From Pseudomonas sp. StFLB209 (GTDB taxonomy: Bacteria; Pseudomonadota; Gammaproteobacteria; Pseudomonadales; Pseudomonadaceae): 64,000 nt of DNA. The notes beneath the pieces are model-generated. The model had not been told where the DNA came from, did no database searches, and saw nothing but the letters and a program-made list of their open reading frames with translations. Below are positions 39,612-51,864 of the stretch, piece after piece (the stretch's first letter is position 1; each line of letters opens with the position of its first letter). The DNA is taken from contig NZ_AP014637.1 of assembly GCF_000829415.1 (NCBI RefSeq), forward strand, positions 434,001 through 498,000. Reading direction: 5' to 3'. The translations under genes were made by a program, and so were the position numbers.

Positions 39612-39663
39612 GTTCACGATCTCCTCAAAGGGCCCAGGGCGACGGGCGCCCACGGGCGTCGGA

Positions 39664-40611
39664 TCATTTTTGTTTGAATTGCGCGTAGTTGTCCGGGGTG
39701 ACCAGGTGCACGGGAATCCAGATGTCGCCCTGCAGCGCCTCGCCGTGAGCCAGCTTGACGGCGGCATCGACAGCGCCCTCGCCCATCGCCACCGGGTCAC
39801 GCAGCACGGTCACCGCCAGTTGCTTGCGTTTGATCGCTTCGAGGCCATCAGGTGTGCCATCAATGCCACCGACCAGCACCGTGGAAGCACCGGCACGTTG
39901 CAGCGCCATTGCCGCGCCAATGCCCATTTCGTCGTTGTTCGCGGCGACTGCATCAATTGCACGGCCACCCAGAATCCAGTTGTTCATCAGGTCCAGGCCC
40001 TTGTCGCGCTGCCAGTCGCCGGACTGCTCCTCAACCACCTTGATAGCGGGGTAATCGGCCAGTACATCCTTGACCCCTTGGGTGCGCTTGCGTGTGTCGT
40101 CGTGGGCCAGACGGCCAAGGATGATCGCCAGATTGCCCTTGCCGTCCATTTTCCTGGCCAGATACTCCATCTGCAGACGGCCGATGGCACGCTCGTCGGT
40201 ACCGACGAACACCACCTTGGCGGGAAACGCTGCGACTTCAGGGCGACTGTTGAGATACACCAGAGGTATACCAGCCTTGGTCGCACGCTCGGTGATCTTC
40301 GCGGTGGCGGCGGTGTCGGCCGGGTTGACGATGATTACGTCGACTTTCTGCGAAATGAAGTTCTCGACGTGGCCGAGCTGGCGCACCACATCGCTGGCCG
40401 AATCCTCGACCTGCAGGCTGGCACCGCCCTCTACGGTCTTGGCGCGGTCCTGCATGGCACGCACCAGGTAGGCGATGTAGTTATCGAGGTTGCCGACCGT
40501 GACACCGACTTTCAGCTCGGCGAGAACGGGCGTACTGCCCAGCGTTAATACAGCCGCCAACAGCAGGCCACGGGGACGGAAAAGCGTTCGCAGGGAACGA
40601 GAGATTTGCAT
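39664..40611 (-). CDS. sugar ABC transporter substrate-binding protein
   Basis: This 315-residue periplasmic binding protein has a signal peptide (about 1-31, ending PVLAE) and the type-I fold: '[17 protein letters not shown]', '[13 protein letters not shown]' and '[23 protein letters not shown]' (quoted by its ends). It is a paralogue of the product at 42240-43169. It heads the ATPase-permease-dehydrogenase operon. A GGAA-N6-TTCC palindrome lies 85 bases before its ATG. Inositol is the likely ligand. Confidence 0.92.
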   Translation of the reverse strand: MQISRSLRTLFRPRGLLLAAVLTLGSTPVLAELKVGVTVGNLDNYIAYLVRAMQDRAKTVEGGASLQVEDSASDVVRQLGHVENFISQKVDVIIVNPADTAATAKITERATKAGIPLVYLNSRPEVAAFPAKVVFVGTDERAIGRLQMEYLARKMDGKGNLAIILGRLAHDDTRKRTQGVKDVLADYPAIKVVEEQSGDWQRDKGLDLMNNWILGGRAIDAVAANNDEMGIGAAMALQRAGASTVLVGGIDGTPDGLEAIKRKQLAVTVLRDPVAMGEGAVDAAVKLAHGEALQGDIWIPVHLVTPDNYAQFKQK

Positions 40612-40695
40612 GACGACACCTTATTTATTTTTGTTGGTCGCTACGGCACCAAGGTGGTCCGTGCAGTTATTCGTCTACCTTGAAGACGACTTTAT

Positions 40696-40711
40696 TGGAA
40701 AATATTTTCCA
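40696..40711. promoter_or_regulatory. candidate IolR operator, ABC operon
   Basis: TGGAAAATATTTTCCA is a perfect palindrome containing GGAA-N6-TTCC, the motif described for RpiR-type IolR in Sinorhizobium. It lies upstream of the binding-protein gene in A/T-rich DNA. Related sites are at 43498 and 55695. Confidence 0.65.
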
Positions 40712-40757
40712 GTCAATATGTTTTTGGAATTTTTGTTTGTTCGGGAATTTTAGACGC

Positions 40758-40794
40758 AAAAAGGCACCTCCCACCAGGCGAGGTGCCTTTTTTT
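40758..40794. terminator. strong bidirectional terminator, end of porin transcript
   Basis: GGCACCTC (40763-40770) pairs with GAGGTGCC (40780-40787), with A-runs before and T-runs after. It ends the minus-strand porin transcript, 11 bases after the stop, and insulates the next operon. Confidence 0.92.
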
Positions 40795-40805
40795 AAACGT
40801 CGCGC

Positions 40806-42239
<1,434 letters not shown>

Positions 42240-43169
42240 CTATTGCTTGGTCAGCGCCTGGAATTGGGCCAGGTTGTCGACGGTGATCAGACGAAACGGA
42301 ATCAGAATGTTCTTCTCGACCGGCTGCTTGTTGATCAACTTGACGGCAGCCTCCAGCGAGCCCTCGGCCTGGCCCCGGGCGTCCTGGAATACCGATACCG
42401 TCAGCAAACCACGCTTGATCGACGCGAGACCATCAGGCGTACCGTCGACACCGCCAACCAATACATCTTTTTTCCCGGCCTGACGCAGGGCCATGGCCGC
42501 GCCGATGCCCATCTCGTCATTATTCGACAGCACTGCGTCAATCTGCTTGCCCGCCAGCAACCAGTTGCTGGTCAGGTCCATGCCCTTGTCGCGCTGCCAC
42601 AGGCCGGTCTGTTCTTCAACAATCTTGATGTTGGGGTGTTTGGCCAGTACTTCCTTGAATCCAGCGGTGCGGTTTTGCGTCGAGTTGTTGGTCAGATCAC
42701 CGAGCAGAATGGCGACCTGGCCTTTGCCGCCGAGCTTGTCGGCAATGTACTCGGCCTGCAGACGTCCGGCTTCCTTGTCGTCCGACGTCACCGTGACCGC
42801 ACGCTCAGGCAGCTTTGGATCGTCCGGTTTGCGATTGATATAGACCAACGGAATGCCGGCCTTGATGGCCGCCTCGTTGATGCCCTTGGTCGCAGCCGTG
42901 TCCACCGGGTTGACGATGATCGCGTCGACTCCCTGACTGGTGAAGCTTTGCACCTGGTTGAGCTGTTTGACCACATCGTTGCGGGCATCTTCGAACTGCA
43001 GCGTTACCCCCTCGGTCTTGGCCTTGGTGCTCAGGTATTCACGCAGGTAGGTGAGCCAGTTGTCATCGAAGGTCGACATGCTGACCCCGATTCTGATGTC
43101 CGCAAGCGCGGCAGTACTTGTCATCAACAGCGAAAGAGCGATAGCGGCAAAACGTGGCTTGAGGCGCAT
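42240..43169 (-). CDS. sugar ABC transporter substrate-binding protein, second paralogue
   Basis: This 309-residue periplasmic protein has a signal peptide (about 1-23, ending AALAD) and the same fold and motifs as the one at 39664: 'VDAIIVNPVDTAATKGI', 'WQRDKGMDLTSNWLLAGKQI' (described by its ends), '[17 protein letters not shown]' and 'GGVDGTPDGLASIKRG'. No permease or ATPase follows it, so it probably shares the one at 36958-39611. The start at 43169 is at the signal peptide; the longer frame is non-conserved. Confidence 0.92.
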   Translation of the reverse strand: MRLKPRFAAIALSLLMTSTAALADIRIGVSMSTFDDNWLTYLREYLSTKAKTEGVTLQFEDARNDVVKQLNQVQSFTSQGVDAIIVNPVDTAATKGINEAAIKAGIPLVYINRKPDDPKLPERAVTVTSDDKEAGRLQAEYIADKLGGKGQVAILLGDLTNNSTQNRTAGFKEVLAKHPNIKIVEEQTGLWQRDKGMDLTSNWLLAGKQIDAVLSNNDEMGIGAAMALRQAGKKDVLVGGVDGTPDGLASIKRGLLTVSVFQDARGQAEGSLEAAVKLINKQPVEKNILIPFRLITVDNLAQFQALTKQ

Positions 43170-43561
43170 GGAATGACTCCGATCGTTATTGTTGTTGCGG
43201 AACGGGGGCTGGGCGTGGGTCCGTAGACGCCTTGGACTATGGACGTGACGACTCGCCGACACTGGGCGGCAAGCAAGGAACGTAGGGATGGTGAATCAGC
43301 AGAAGCAGATGCTCACAGCGCTCGGCAAGGACAGCTGTGATCTGCGGAGCAATAGCGCGGAGCCTGTTACGCAGGCGTGCAGCAGCGAAGCGAAAAGACA
43401 GTTTCATGGGCCGGCACCTATCTTGTTTTTTTTCGAAGGTCCGCTTGCCAGCGCTCACTGGCAAACAGGTATTGCGGCAACGTGAAGGCCAATCTATTGG
43501 AATATTAATTCCAGATCAATATTAATTAGAAAGTATTTTTTCTTTGGATTTTACCGTCCCC
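43170..43561. promoter_or_regulatory. upstream region of second binding-protein gene
   Basis: This 392-base spacer contains one candidate operator at 43498-43513 and A/T-rich sequence from 43490 to 43555, where the promoter is most likely. A 56-codon minus-strand frame at 43237-43407 has an AGGTG site but no recognisable product, and I do not call it a gene. Confidence 0.45.
43498..43513. promoter_or_regulatory. candidate IolR operator, second binding-protein gene
   Basis: TGGAATATTAATTCCA holds GGAA-N6-TTCC with perfect 6-base arms. It is about 330 bases before the ATG at 43169, so a long untranslated leader is implied if it acts on that gene. It also lies just after the LacI-type gene stop. 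Confidence 0.55.
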
Positions 43562-44599
43562 CTAGATGCTCTCTGCCACGCTCAGTTGCAATGCCAGCCA
43601 GTGTTTCTCGGCGTGCGCATCGCCTGGCTGAGTCAGCGCTGCCAGCGCCTGCTCGGCCAGTGCCGGCAACGGGTGGGACAACACCGCCTGCACCAGCCCC
43701 TCAGCCAGAGCGCTGCGGGTAATGGCAGTGAGGTCATGACAGATCACCGGCGGCAATGCGCCGCGTGCCGCACGCAACTCGCGTAATGCCGGTAATACCC
43801 CCTCTATTCCGCCGCCGCCGACGTAGAGACCGGCCAGGTCGGGCCGGGCACTGAACAGATCAAGCGTGTTCTCATAGGCATACGCCTCGTCCTCCAGGGT
43901 CAGGCGCGGCGATAGCAATTCCCAGTCATCGCCCTGCTCGGCCCAGAACGAACGAAAGCTCATTTCGCCCAACTCTTGGCATTGAAAACGCTGAGTGCCC
44001 AGCAACACAGCGACCGGTCCGGGCTGTGCCGCCAGTTGTCGGATGAACCAGGCAGCAGTGCGCCCGACCTTGCGGTTATCCAGGCCGACATAGCCCACAC
44101 CGCCCAGCTCGGACACCAGCGACAGCACTGCCATGCCCGATTCACGCAAGCTGCTTACCGCCGTGCGGATCGCCGGATGATCGGGCACCACCACCCCCAG
44201 CGCATCGATCTCGCCTTGCAATGCCAGCAAGCGCTGGGCAGTGGCGAGCGGATCCAGGTTGTCCAGATAGCTGATCACGACCCGCACCTGAGCGTGTTCA
44301 CAGACCGTGGCCGCGGTATTGAGCGCTTGAGCAAGACCTTGATAGAACGCCGTGCCGCGCTTTTGCAGAACAAAGCCTACGCGCATAACCGGCCGCGCAT
44401 TGGCCACCCGCCGCTCAAGTACCCCGCTGGCGTGAAAACCGAGCTGGGCCGCCGCCTCGGCGATCCGCTGTGCGGTGTCACCGCGCACCTTGGCGCGCAA
44501 GCTCAGCACCCTATCCACCGTCGAGACGCTCACACCGGCCCTGTCGGCTACATCCTGCATGGTGGGTCGGCGGCGAACCAAGGGGGGATTCTCTGACAT
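43562..44599 (-). CDS. LacI family transcriptional regulator
   Basis: This 345-residue regulator has an N-terminal helix-turn-helix 'TMQDVADRAGVSVSTVDRVL' (about 13-32) followed by the hinge helix and a periplasmic-binding-like sugar domain ('GVVVPDHPAIRTAVSSLRESGM', described by its ends). It is of the group that binds sugar or cyclitol effectors. It is divergent from the epimerase-dehydrogenase pair and probably controls it. The start at 44599 is the first Met of the family start; the open frame runs 339 codons further upstream, antisense to the epimerase gene, and is not real there. Confidence 0.9.
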   Translation of the reverse strand: MSENPPLVRRRPTMQDVADRAGVSVSTVDRVLSLRAKVRGDTAQRIAEAAAQLGFHASGVLERRVANARPVMRVGFVLQKRGTAFYQGLAQALNTAATVCEHAQVRVVISYLDNLDPLATAQRLLALQGEIDALGVVVPDHPAIRTAVSSLRESGMAVLSLVSELGGVGYVGLDNRKVGRTAAWFIRQLAAQPGPVAVLLGTQRFQCQELGEMSFRSFWAEQGDDWELLSPRLTLEDEAYAYENTLDLFSARPDLAGLYVGGGGIEGVLPALRELRAARGALPPVICHDLTAITRSALAEGLVQAVLSHPLPALAEQALAALTQPGDAHAEKHWLALQLSVAESI

Positions 44600-44640
44600 G
44601 TTTTGACAGCCTATGAAGGGTTTATGACAGGTTTTGAAAG
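44600..44640. promoter_or_regulatory. direct repeats in LacI/epimerase divergent region
   Basis: GTTTTGACAG (44600-44609), GTTTATGACAG (44620-44630) and GTTTTGAAAG (44631-44640) are near-identical direct repeats right at the regulator start. They could be operator half-sites. No classical LacI palindrome was found in the 138-base gap. Confidence 0.35.
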
Positions 44641-44737
44641 ATAGTGAAGGCGCACTATAGCGGTCATTTCGACGCGGCCCTAGCATCCAGAAGCGAGGCA
44701 ATATCCTCCGACAACAACAAACATAGGGAGCCCTCCA

Positions 44738-45676
44738 ATGGCCATGCACATCTGCACCGCCCCTTGCTGCTGGGGCATCGACGACATCAACAATCCCTAC
44801 CTGCCGCCCTGGACACGGGTGCTGGACGAAGCCTCCCAGGCCGGCTACCACGGCCTGGAACTCGGCCCCATCGGCTACATGCCGCTCGACGCCGGGCCAT
44901 TGGCTGAGGCGCTGGGCGAGCGGCAGTTGCGTATCGTCGCGGGCACCATTTTCGATAACCTGGTGGCGCCGACCAACCTCGCCAACCTGCTCGACCAGAC
45001 TCACCAGATCTGCGCCCTGCTGCGCCAGTTGCCAGCCATTGCCATGGAGCCGGGGCAGCGTTATGGCGCGCCTTATCTGGTGGTCATGGACTGGGGCCAC
45101 GAAGAGCGCGACTACGCCGCCGGACACAGCGACCGCGCCCCGCGTCTGGCTCCTGCGCAGTGGCAGGCGATGATGGATCACATCCGCCAGATCGCCGAAC
45201 TGGCCTGGCAGGAATATCGCGTGCGTGCGGTCATTCACCCGCACGCGGGCGGCTACATCGAATTCGCCGATGAGCTTGCCCGGTTGACACAGGACATCCC
45301 CTACCAGACGGCCGGGCTGTGCCTGGACACCGGTCACCTTTACTACGCCGGCATGGACCCGGTCGCCACCCTGCGCCAGTACGCCGCCCACACCGACTAC
45401 CTGCACTTCAAAGACATTGATCAGGCGGTGTTCGAGCAGGTATTGGGCGAACGCATCCGCTTCTTTGATGCCTGCGCCAAGGGCGTGATGTGTCCGATCG
45501 GTCGGGGCGTGATCGACTACCCGGCGATTCGTCGGTTGCTTGCCGAGCTCGATTACCACGGCCATATCACCGTCGAACAGGAGCGCGATCCGCGTAACGC
45601 CGCTGGCAGCCTGCAAGACGTCGCCGCCAGCCGCCAGTTTCTCATCACCGCCGGATTCACAGGAGTCGCCGCATGA
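44738..45676 (+). CDS. sugar phosphate isomerase/epimerase (TIM barrel)
   Basis: This 312-residue protein has the AP-endonuclease-2-like TIM barrel: 'HICTAPCCWGIDD' start, 'GYHGLELGPIGYMP', 'VRAVIHPHAGGYIE' and 'GLCLDTGHLYYAGMDP' with metal His/Asp, and 'YLHFKDID'. It resembles IolE and inosose isomerases. The exact substrate is unknown. Translation is coupled to the next gene (ATGA overlap). The start follows AGGGAG, and the LacI-type gene stands opposite. Confidence 0.88.
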   Translation: MAMHICTAPCCWGIDDINNPYLPPWTRVLDEASQAGYHGLELGPIGYMPLDAGPLAEALGERQLRIVAGTIFDNLVAPTNLANLLDQTHQICALLRQLPAIAMEPGQRYGAPYLVVMDWGHEERDYAAGHSDRAPRLAPAQWQAMMDHIRQIAELAWQEYRVRAVIHPHAGGYIEFADELARLTQDIPYQTAGLCLDTGHLYYAGMDPVATLRQYAAHTDYLHFKDIDQAVFEQVLGERIRFFDACAKGVMCPIGRGVIDYPAIRRLLAELDYHGHITVEQERDPRNAAGSLQDVAASRQFLITAGFTGVAA

Positions 45677-46842
45677 TCAATGGAAGCAAACGTATCGCCC
45701 AACCCATCCGCTGGGCCATGGTCGGCGGCGGATCAGCCAGCCAGATCGGCTATATCCACCGCAGCGCCGCCCTGCGCGACCAGAACTTTGAACTGGTCGC
45801 CGGTGCGTTCGACATCGACGCCGAACGGGGTCGCAGCTTCGGCGTACAACTGGGCGTCAGCGCCGAACGCTGCTACCCCGACTACCTGAGCCTGTTCGAA
45901 CAGGAAGCGCAGCGCCCCGATGGCATTCAGGCAGTCTCGGTGGCCACGCCCAATGGCACTCACTTCGCGATTACCCAGGCCGCGCTGGAAGCCGGGTTGC
46001 ATGTGGTTTGCGAGAAGCCGCTGTGTTTTACCCTGGAGCAAGCCGAGATTCTGCGGCACCTCGCCAAAGCCCGTAACCGGATCGTCGGGGTCACCTACGG
46101 CTATGCCGGGCACCAGTTGATCGAGCAGGCCCGCGCCATGATTGCCGCCGACGAGTTGGGCGAGATCCGCCTGGTGCACATGCAGTTCGCCCATGGTTTT
46201 CACAGCGCCCCGGTGGAAGCCCGGAACGCGGCCACCCAATGGCGCGTCGACCCGCGTCTGGCCGGCCCCAGCTATGTGCTCGGCGATGTCGGCACCCACC
46301 CGCTGTACCTCTCTGAGGTGATGCTGCCGCAGTTGAGGATCAAGCGCTTGATGTGCTCGCGGCAGAGCTTCGTGAAAAGCCGCGCACCGCTGGAAGACAA
46401 CGCCTACACCTTGATGGAATACGAAGGCGGTGCCATGGGCATGGTCTGGTCCAGCGCGGTCAATGCCGGCTCCATGCACGGCCAGAAGATTCGCGTCATC
46501 GGCTCGCGGGCCAGCCTTGAATGGTGGGACGAGCGGCCCAACCAGTTGTCGTTTGAAATCCAGGGGCAGCCGGCGCAGATCCTGGAGCGGGGTATGGGCT
46601 ATCTGCATCCCGACGCGTTGCTCGATGACCGCATCGGCGGTGGTCACCCGGAAGGCCTGTTTGAGGCCTGGTCGAACCTCTACTACCGCTTCGCCCTGGC
46701 CATGGACGCCAGCGACCGTGATGACCAGCAAACGCTAAGCACCCTGCGCTATCCGGATATCGAGGCTGGTGTTAAAGGAGTGCGTTGGGTTGAACGCTGT
46801 GTGGCGTCAGCAGACCAGGGTGCGATCTGGGTCGACTATTAA
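45673..46842 (+). CDS. Gfo/Idh/MocA family oxidoreductase
   Basis: This 389-residue dehydrogenase has the Rossmann start 'AMVGGGSASQIGYIHRSAA' (about 15-33), 'CEKPLCFTLEQAEIL' with the catalytic lysine (about 115) and 'SYVLGDVGTHPLYLSEVMLP' with the conserved Asp and His. It is coupled to the epimerase gene before it, so the pair probably oxidises and isomerises one cyclitol or sugar under LacI-type control. A REP doublet starts right at its stop. Confidence 0.88.
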   Translation: MINGSKRIAQPIRWAMVGGGSASQIGYIHRSAALRDQNFELVAGAFDIDAERGRSFGVQLGVSAERCYPDYLSLFEQEAQRPDGIQAVSVATPNGTHFAITQAALEAGLHVVCEKPLCFTLEQAEILRHLAKARNRIVGVTYGYAGHQLIEQARAMIAADELGEIRLVHMQFAHGFHSAPVEARNAATQWRVDPRLAGPSYVLGDVGTHPLYLSEVMLPQLRIKRLMCSRQSFVKSRAPLEDNAYTLMEYEGGAMGMVWSSAVNAGSMHGQKIRVIGSRASLEWWDERPNQLSFEIQGQPAQILERGMGYLHPDALLDDRIGGGHPEGLFEAWSNLYYRFALAMDASDRDDQQTLSTLRYPDIEAGVKGVRWVERCVASADQGAIWVDY

Positions 46843-46941
46843 GGAGCGAGCGAACGGCGATCCGTCTCGCTCGTGAAAGGGCGCATAAAACCGGCACATC
46901 TGCTGTGAAGGTAATGCCGTCTTCACGAGCTAGTTCCCACC
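46842..46941. repeat. REP doublet (degenerate), GTGGGAG family
   Basis: GGAGCGAGCGAAC...CTCGTGAAAGG and CTTCACGAGC...TTCCCACCG face each other, and a further half unit lies at 46957-46998 (GGTGGGCCAGCTTGC...GCGAAGA). It separates two convergent operons (stops at 46842 and 47064). Confidence 0.65.
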
Positions 46942-47063
46942 GTATTTCAGGTCAGAATCGAGGTGGGCCAGCTTGCTAGCGAAGACTGCCGCACATTCAC
47001 AGCAGAAACGACGCGAAGCCGTTGCAGTACCTGCCAACGGCTTCACGGCTCACGAGCAGAGGC

Positions 47064-47924
47064 TCAGCGCATCAACTCGCTGCGCACCCGCTCAAGCATG
47101 AAGCGGCTCGACTCGTCGGCCCGTTCTTCCTGGCCGAACACCGCCACCGTGGCAATGCCGTCGAACTTCATCTCACGCAAGGTACCGAAGAAGGCATCCC
47201 AGTTGACCTCGCCCTGGCCGATGTCGAAGTGCTGGTGCACGGTGGCGACCACACCGGGCGGGTTGACGATATAGCGCAGCCCCGACGAAGCCCGGTGGTT
47301 CCAGGTGTCGGCGATGATCACGTGGGTCAGCTTGTCACCCGCGTACTTGAGCATAGAGGCGATATCGCCCTTGCCGTCGTCATAGAAGAAGGTGTGCGGC
47401 GCAGCGTAGAGATAATTGACGATGTCCGTGTCGAGACCACGAATCAGATCAACCGATTCGTTATTACGCTCGCAAAAATCGTACGGATGCGCCTGGATGT
47501 CGACCTTGATGCCCTCACGCTCGAATATCGGCAACAGTTCTTCCATGGACTTCATGAACTGGTTTTCGCACACCAGTGCTTCGTCGGCCTTGCCCGCGAA
47601 CTCGGTGTTGATCAACGGGCAGTCCAGCTCCACGGCAATCTGTACCACACGCTTCCAGTTGCGCACGGCCGCCTTGCGCAGTTCTTCATCAGGCCCGGCC
47701 CAGTGGTACACCGGCAACAGCGAAGACAGACCGACCCCGGCATCGCGCAGTGCGGTCTTGATCTCCTTGATTTTGGCCTTGTCTACGCGCGGGTATTTGT
47801 AGAACGGCAGGATGTCGTCGCGCGGCGACAGTTCGATCCATTCGTAACCAAGCTCCGCGGCCTTGTCGATGGTTTCTCGAATGGACAGGAAGCGATACAT
47901 ATTGGGGTCAAGAGCGATACGCAT
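47064..47924 (-). CDS. sugar phosphate isomerase/epimerase, IolH-like
   Basis: This 286-residue TIM-barrel protein begins '[20 protein letters not shown]' and has '[16 protein letters not shown]', '[20 protein letters not shown]', '[12 protein letters not shown]' and '[18 protein letters not shown]', all metal-binding loop segments. It is the last of seven iol genes, 12 bases after iolG, so it acts on an inositol pathway intermediate or isomer. Which one is not known; IolH of other bacteria is likewise uncharacterised. Confidence 0.85.
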   Translation of the reverse strand: MRIALDPNMYRFLSIRETIDKAAELGYEWIELSPRDDILPFYKYPRVDKAKIKEIKTALRDAGVGLSSLLPVYHWAGPDEELRKAAVRNWKRVVQIAVELDCPLINTEFAGKADEALVCENQFMKSMEELLPIFEREGIKVDIQAHPYDFCERNNESVDLIRGLDTDIVNYLYAAPHTFFYDDGKGDIASMLKYAGDKLTHVIIADTWNHRASSGLRYIVNPPGVVATVHQHFDIGQGEVNWDAFFGTLREMKFDGIATVAVFGQEERADESSRFMLERVRSELMR

Positions 47925-47936
47925 GGCTTATCTCCT

Positions 47937-49007
<1,071 letters not shown>

Positions 49008-50945
49008 TCAATATTGCCGGGCCTTGGCGGTGTTCTCTTTGAGCATCCGCGAGACCGCCTGCACCCGCTCACTGGTCGAGACTTCGGCACCGCCGACCCG
49101 CCACCACGACAGGTACTTGTGGATCATGGTCTTGGGCAGGACCTTGATGTCGATCAGGGTCGAGACTGTCTGCTGGCGGGCGTCCTGCAACGCTGCATGC
49201 AGCTCATCGAGGGTCTTGACCCGGTAGGTCTTGCAACCATAGGCCGCCGCACTCATGGCGAAATCCACCGGTACGAAACCGCCATCAAGCTTGCCGGTTT
49301 CGGGGTTGCGGTAGCGGAACTCGGTGCCGAAGCTGTCCATGCCGTGTTCCATCTGCAGGTTGTTGATGCAGCCGAAGGTCATGTTGTCGAGCAGCACCAC
49401 GTTGATCTTGCGCCGCTCCTGAATCGAGGTGGCCAGCTCCGAATGCAGCATCAGGTAAGAGCCGTCACCGACCAGTGCGTAGACCTCCTTGTCCGGCTCG
49501 GCGAGCTTGACCCCCAACGCGGCATTGACCTCGTAGCCCATGCAGGAATAGCCATACTCCATGTGGTAGGTGTTCTCGCCCAGGGTGCGCCAGGCACGTT
49601 GCAAGTCGCCCGGAAGGCTGCCAGCGGCGCCGACAATAATGTCCCTGGCGCCAAGGCTGGCATTCAGAACGCCGAGCACACGGCTCTGGGTCAGGCAGGA
49701 GCCGGTCAGTTCTATGAACTCTTCGAGCACCGCACGCGGCATGGCATCGGCGATTTCCGGGACGAAATCCTGCGCGGCATATTCGACACCGTAGACCCGG
49801 TCGATCTCCACCCGATAGGCCTCGCGCGCCTCGGAGACGGCATTGCCCCAACTGGCGCTGTAGCCACTGCTGGCCAATCGCGTGGTCAGTTCGCTCAGCG
49901 CCTCACGGGCATCAGCGAGCACCGCGAGTGCGTCCAGCTTGCCCGCGTCGAAGCGGCCGATATTGAGGTTGAGAAACTGCACCTCGGGGTTCTGGTACAG
50001 CCACTTCGATGAGGTGGTGAAATCGGTGTAACGAGTGCCGACGCCAATGATCAGGTCGGCCTCTTTGGCCAGCGTGTTCGCCGCCAGGCAGCCGGTCTCG
50101 CCGATGCCACCGACGTTCAGCTCATGGGCAGAAACGATCGCGCTTTTGCCCGCCTGGGTTTCCGCGAAGGGAATCCCGAACTTCTCGGCGAAGCGCTGCA
50201 GTGCCTGCCCGGCGCCGGAATACTTGACCCCGCCACCGCAGATCAGCAGCGGCTTGCGCTTGCCTTTGAGCAGGGCCACGGCCTCTTCCAGCACCGCTTC
50301 GCTCGGCCGGGGCCGCTCGATACGGTGAACCCTTTTGGCGAAGAAGTACGTCGGGTAATCGTAAGCCTCACCCTGTACGTCCTGCGGCAACGACAAGGTC
50401 ACCGCACCGGTTTCGGCCGGATCCGTGAGCACCCGCATGGCACTGATTGCGGCGCTCATCAACTGCTCGGGACGGTTGATCCGGTCCCAGTATTTGCTCA
50501 CCGCCCGGAACGCATCGTTGGTGCTGATCGACAGGTCATGGAACTGCTCGATCTGCTGCAGCACCGGGTCTGGCTGGCGGCTGGCGTAGACATCGCCGGG
50601 CAGCAACAGCAATGGAATGCGATTGGCCGTGGCGGTGGCCGCCGCCGTCAGCATGTTCGCCGCCCCCGGCCCTACCGACGAGGTGCAGGCGTAGATCTTG
50701 CGCCGCAGGTTCTGCTTGGCAAAGCCGATCGCGGCATGGGCCATGCCCTGTTCATTACGGCCTTGGTGAACTACCAGCGAACCAGCGTCCTGCTCCAGGG
50801 CCTGACCCAGACCCAGCACGTTGCCGTGGCCAAAGATCGTAAAAATACCCTCGACGAATTTGCTTTCGACACCGTCGACGCTGACGTACTGGTTGTCGAG
50901 AAACTTGACCAGCGCCTGGGCCATGGTCAGTCGGATCGTGCTCAT
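49008..50945 (-). CDS. iolD: 3D-(3,5/4)-trihydroxycyclohexane-1,2-dione hydrolase
   Basis: IolD opens the ring of trihydroxycyclohexane-dione to 5-deoxy-glucuronate with ThDP. The 645-residue protein has the three ThDP-enzyme domains: the first with '[14 protein letters not shown]' and the Glu loop, the central FAD/nucleotide-like domain, and the C-terminal ThDP domain with '[20 protein letters not shown]' and '[10 protein letters not shown]'-type pocket (GDG-x-N motif, about 495-530). It is 34 bases after iolI in the operon. Confidence 0.96.
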   Translation of the reverse strand: MSTIRLTMAQALVKFLDNQYVSVDGVESKFVEGIFTIFGHGNVLGLGQALEQDAGSLVVHQGRNEQGMAHAAIGFAKQNLRRKIYACTSSVGPGAANMLTAAATATANRIPLLLLPGDVYASRQPDPVLQQIEQFHDLSISTNDAFRAVSKYWDRINRPEQLMSAAISAMRVLTDPAETGAVTLSLPQDVQGEAYDYPTYFFAKRVHRIERPRPSEAVLEEAVALLKGKRKPLLICGGGVKYSGAGQALQRFAEKFGIPFAETQAGKSAIVSAHELNVGGIGETGCLAANTLAKEADLIIGVGTRYTDFTTSSKWLYQNPEVQFLNLNIGRFDAGKLDALAVLADAREALSELTTRLASSGYSASWGNAVSEAREAYRVEIDRVYGVEYAAQDFVPEIADAMPRAVLEEFIELTGSCLTQSRVLGVLNASLGARDIIVGAAGSLPGDLQRAWRTLGENTYHMEYGYSCMGYEVNAALGVKLAEPDKEVYALVGDGSYLMLHSELATSIQERRKINVVLLDNMTFGCINNLQMEHGMDSFGTEFRYRNPETGKLDGGFVPVDFAMSAAAYGCKTYRVKTLDELHAALQDARQQTVSTLIDIKVLPKTMIHKYLSWWRVGGAEVSTSERVQAVSRMLKENTAKARQY

Positions 50946-50979
50946 GTACTCACCTTATGTTCGTCTTGAGAGCAGAAAC

Positions 50980-51816
50980 TCACGCCGCCTTGCCAGCGGC
51001 CACACGCTCGCACAGATGCTTGATGCTCGCCTGCAAAGCCGGCTGCACATCGTCCAGACCGTGCACACTCGCGGCAAAGGGCTCGAACGACAGATGCCCG
51101 TTGTAACCGCTGCTCAGCAGGCGCTCGATCTGCGCGGCATTGCCGAGAATGTCTGCATCGCTGACCAGTACCCGGTGGGCGTCACGGATGGTGCTGAGCG
51201 GCAGCGCGCCGTCTTCCACGCCGGAGATATGCACCAGCCCGGTCAGTTCGGGGAAGAACTCCTCCTCACCGGCCAGATGGTGGTGAAAGGTGTCGTGCAC
51301 CAGACGGAACACATCCAGCCCGCCGACCGCCTTGATCGCGTCCACGGCCTGACGCTTGGTGCGCAGCGAACACTCGACAAACCCCAGCGGCTCAACGAAA
51401 CCGAGCAGACCGTGATCGCGCAGGATCGGCGCCAGCGCAGTGAGCGCGGTGCGCAGGTCACGGGCACGTTCGGCCGTGGAGCGGGTATCGCCGGTGTCGT
51501 TCAGCGGGCACATTACCAGCGCCTCGGCGCCGCACGCCTGGGCATAGGCCGCAAGCTTGAGGGTCTGCTCGCGGCGTTCGTCGTTCCACACATCGAACGG
51601 GTACAGGGCATTGATCGACAGCACCCGCAGGCCGGCGGCCTGGCATTGCTCGCGCACCTGGCTGGTCGGGGTGCCGTCTTCAATCTCGATGCCCTTGAGG
51701 TCGTTGCGCAGCTCGATGGCATCACTGCCAAGGGTCTTGGCCAAGGCGATGAAATTGGCCAGGGTCAGGTTAGGGGCAACCATCCGATTAAGGGCAAAAC
51801 GCAGCGGCTGATTCAT
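50980..51816 (-). CDS. iolI: 2-keto-myo-inositol isomerase-like TIM barrel
   Basis: This 278-residue protein starts 'MNQPLRFALNRMVAPNL', close to IolI. Metal-ligand regions are 'GLLGFVEPLGF', 'FRLVHDTFHHHLAGEEEFF' and 'GLVHISGVED', and the end is 'YNGHLSFEPFAASVH'. IolI converts 2-keto-myo-inositol to 1-keto-D-chiro-inositol and so joins D-chiro-inositol to the pathway. It lies between iolB and iolD. Confidence 0.88.
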   Translation of the reverse strand: MNQPLRFALNRMVAPNLTLANFIALAKTLGSDAIELRNDLKGIEIEDGTPTSQVREQCQAAGLRVLSINALYPFDVWNDERREQTLKLAAYAQACGAEALVMCPLNDTGDTRSTAERARDLRTALTALAPILRDHGLLGFVEPLGFVECSLRTKRQAVDAIKAVGGLDVFRLVHDTFHHHLAGEEEFFPELTGLVHISGVEDGALPLSTIRDAHRVLVSDADILGNAAQIERLLSSGYNGHLSFEPFAASVHGLDDVQPALQASIKHLCERVAAGKAA

Positions 51817-51864
51817 TGTTATTGGGCTCCGGTACGCAGGGTGTGGGTGAAAGATGCAAAGTTT

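Noticed and set aside
43237..43407. 56-codon minus-strand frame upstream of the second binding protein
   Set aside because: Has an AGGTG site but no recognisable product and lies in the expected leader; left as spacer.
44600..45616. N-terminal extension of the LacI-type gene
   Set aside because: The open frame continues upstream but is antisense to the epimerase gene, and the helix-turn-helix starts at 44599.
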